Shown here: piece after piece, positions 63,477 to 64,000 of the stretch
How positions within the stretch are numbered: the stretch's first letter is position 1
How the letters are laid out: each line of letters starts with the position of its first letter
Assembly (NCBI RefSeq): GCF_014652795.1
Contig: NZ_BMZM01000002.1
Location: 372,001-436,000, forward strand
Length of the DNA stretch: 64,000 nucleotides
Direction of reading: 5' to 3'
From: Kushneria pakistanensis
GTDB taxonomy: Bacteria; Pseudomonadota; Gammaproteobacteria; Pseudomonadales; Halomonadaceae
Program-made: the position numbers and the translations under genes
Notes under the pieces: model-generated
The model's database searches: none
Told to the model about the DNA's origin: nothing
The model's input: only the letters and a program-made list of their open reading frames with translations

Positions 63477-64000
63477 TCAGCCCGGCCGCGGCGCCATGTG
63501 ACCGGGCGGGAAGGCCTCGGCGTCCATGGCGGCGGCCGTGTGCGCGTCTCGACGCGTCTCCAGGTCCCGGCGGATGGCGTCCATGCGGGTGTCGTCCAGG
63601 CGAAAGCGCCAGATGGCACCGGCCAGCAGCAGGGTAATCAGCGCCGGAATCAGCGTCATCATCAGCGTGATGGCCAGCACCGCACTGGCACTCTGGGTCT
63701 CAACGCCGGCCTCATAGCCGCCGATGGCGAGCATCATCCCGATCAGCCCGCCGGCGACCGCCAGCCCCACCTTCAAAAAGAACAGGTTGCCCGAAAACGC
63801 CAGTCCCGTATTGCGCTCACCGGTCTTCCACTCCCCGTAGTCCTCGGCATCCGCCATCATCGACCAGGAGATGGGCGTGCCGATGCCGTTGATGAGATTC
63901 AAAAGTGCAAAGGCGAAGGTGGTCAGCATCATCTGATCGAACGGCATGAAGAAAAGTCCGATCGAGCCTGCCGTAATGATCAGCGAGGTGCTCATGTAGA
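63477..64000 (-). CDS. GPH/MFS-type sugar:cation symporter (C-terminal part; 5' beyond window)
   Basis: About 174 codons of a melibiose-carrier-type symporter remain. Helices FGLFF..FALLNLINGIGTPISWSMMADAEDYGEWKTGERNTGLAFSGNLFFLKVGLAVAGGLIGMML are typical of the C-terminal half of GPH permeases, including the WSMMADAEDYGEWKTG loop. The frame stays open to the window end, so its start is outside. Substrate unknown. Confidence 0.85.
   Translation of the reverse strand, partial: YMSTSLIITAGSIGLFFMPFDQMMLTTFAFALLNLINGIGTPISWSMMADAEDYGEWKTGERNTGLAFSGNLFFLKVGLAVAGGLIGMMLAIGGYEAGVETQSASAVLAITLMMTLIPALITLLLAGAIWRFRLDDTRMDAIRRDLETRRDAHTAAAMDAEAFPPGHMAPRPG

Overview
The window comes from a moderately GC-rich gammaproteobacterium, most likely Halomonadaceae (Halomonas or Kushneria type). 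The evidence is a catalytically degenerate, Pseudomonas/Halomonas-style Crc beside pyrE and rph, a YfaZ-like barrel, RluF, TrmL, Rep, TRAP transport and a carotenoid pair. The genus is inferred from gene content, not proven. The first and last genes (an APC permease and a GPH/MFS symporter) are cut by the window edges.

Bases 1-36830 form one large catabolic island for aromatic amines and phenylacetates. Its core is the homoprotocatechuate (3,4-dihydroxyphenylacetate) meta-cleavage pathway. One minus-strand operon, 19770 to 15073, holds hpaF, hpaE, a type I extradiol dioxygenase, a single-domain hpaG-like gene and hpaH. A second, 13987 to 10767, holds hpaD (LigB-type extradiol dioxygenase), hpaI and a gabD-like gene. 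The activator gene hpaA lies between them and the MarR-type hpaR is at 3120-3560. Together these open the ring and end in pyruvate plus succinate.

Upstream of hpaF, on the plus strand, sit a MobA-like flavoprotein aromatic hydroxylase (20158-22035), a 1011-residue fusion of cytochrome P450, adrenodoxin-reductase-type FAD reductase and flavodoxin (22339-25374), a TRAP transporter (25480-28405), an outer-membrane channel and a FeaB-like aldehyde dehydrogenase with a FeaR-like regulator. A further block (32859-36830) holds an AraC regulator, an amine-oxidase-like FAD protein, a RidA protein and an ornithine-cyclodeaminase homologue of the kind linked to tyramine oxidation. The inferred flow is amine to aldehyde to arylacetate, then ring hydroxylation or O-demethylation to homoprotocatechuate, then meta cleavage. 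The usual HpaBC hydroxylase is not in the window. Near-identical palindromes at 19852, 25414 and 32703, and a second shared element at 19976 and 22185, tie these units into a probable regulon. The left flank (1-10641) carries a GMC oxidoreductase, a second AraC regulator, a SphA/MetA-type channel, an MFS carrier, an amidase and an exported amidohydrolase.

Bases 36969-52518 are mostly housekeeping: a CPBP protease, a persulfide-dioxygenase-like MBL protein, yicC, rph, crc, pyrE, yfaZ, trmL, rep, an Ldh-family reductase, an acyltransferase, a compact thiM-carotenoid desaturase-CruF-like operon, a cytochrome c and tRNA-Arg(CCG).

Downstream of the tRNA is a short accessory patch (52598-58250). 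It has a PD-(D/E)XK nuclease of the NucS/DUF91 type, a HEPN Abi_2 (AbiD/AbiF) protein with a candidate structured small RNA at its 3' end, a decayed HD-domain gene duplicate, an ABC-F remnant, an M20 peptidase and the intact HD gene. The remainder holds a YrhK-like membrane protein, rluF, a GNAT acetyltransferase, a chemoreceptor and a cold-shock protein.
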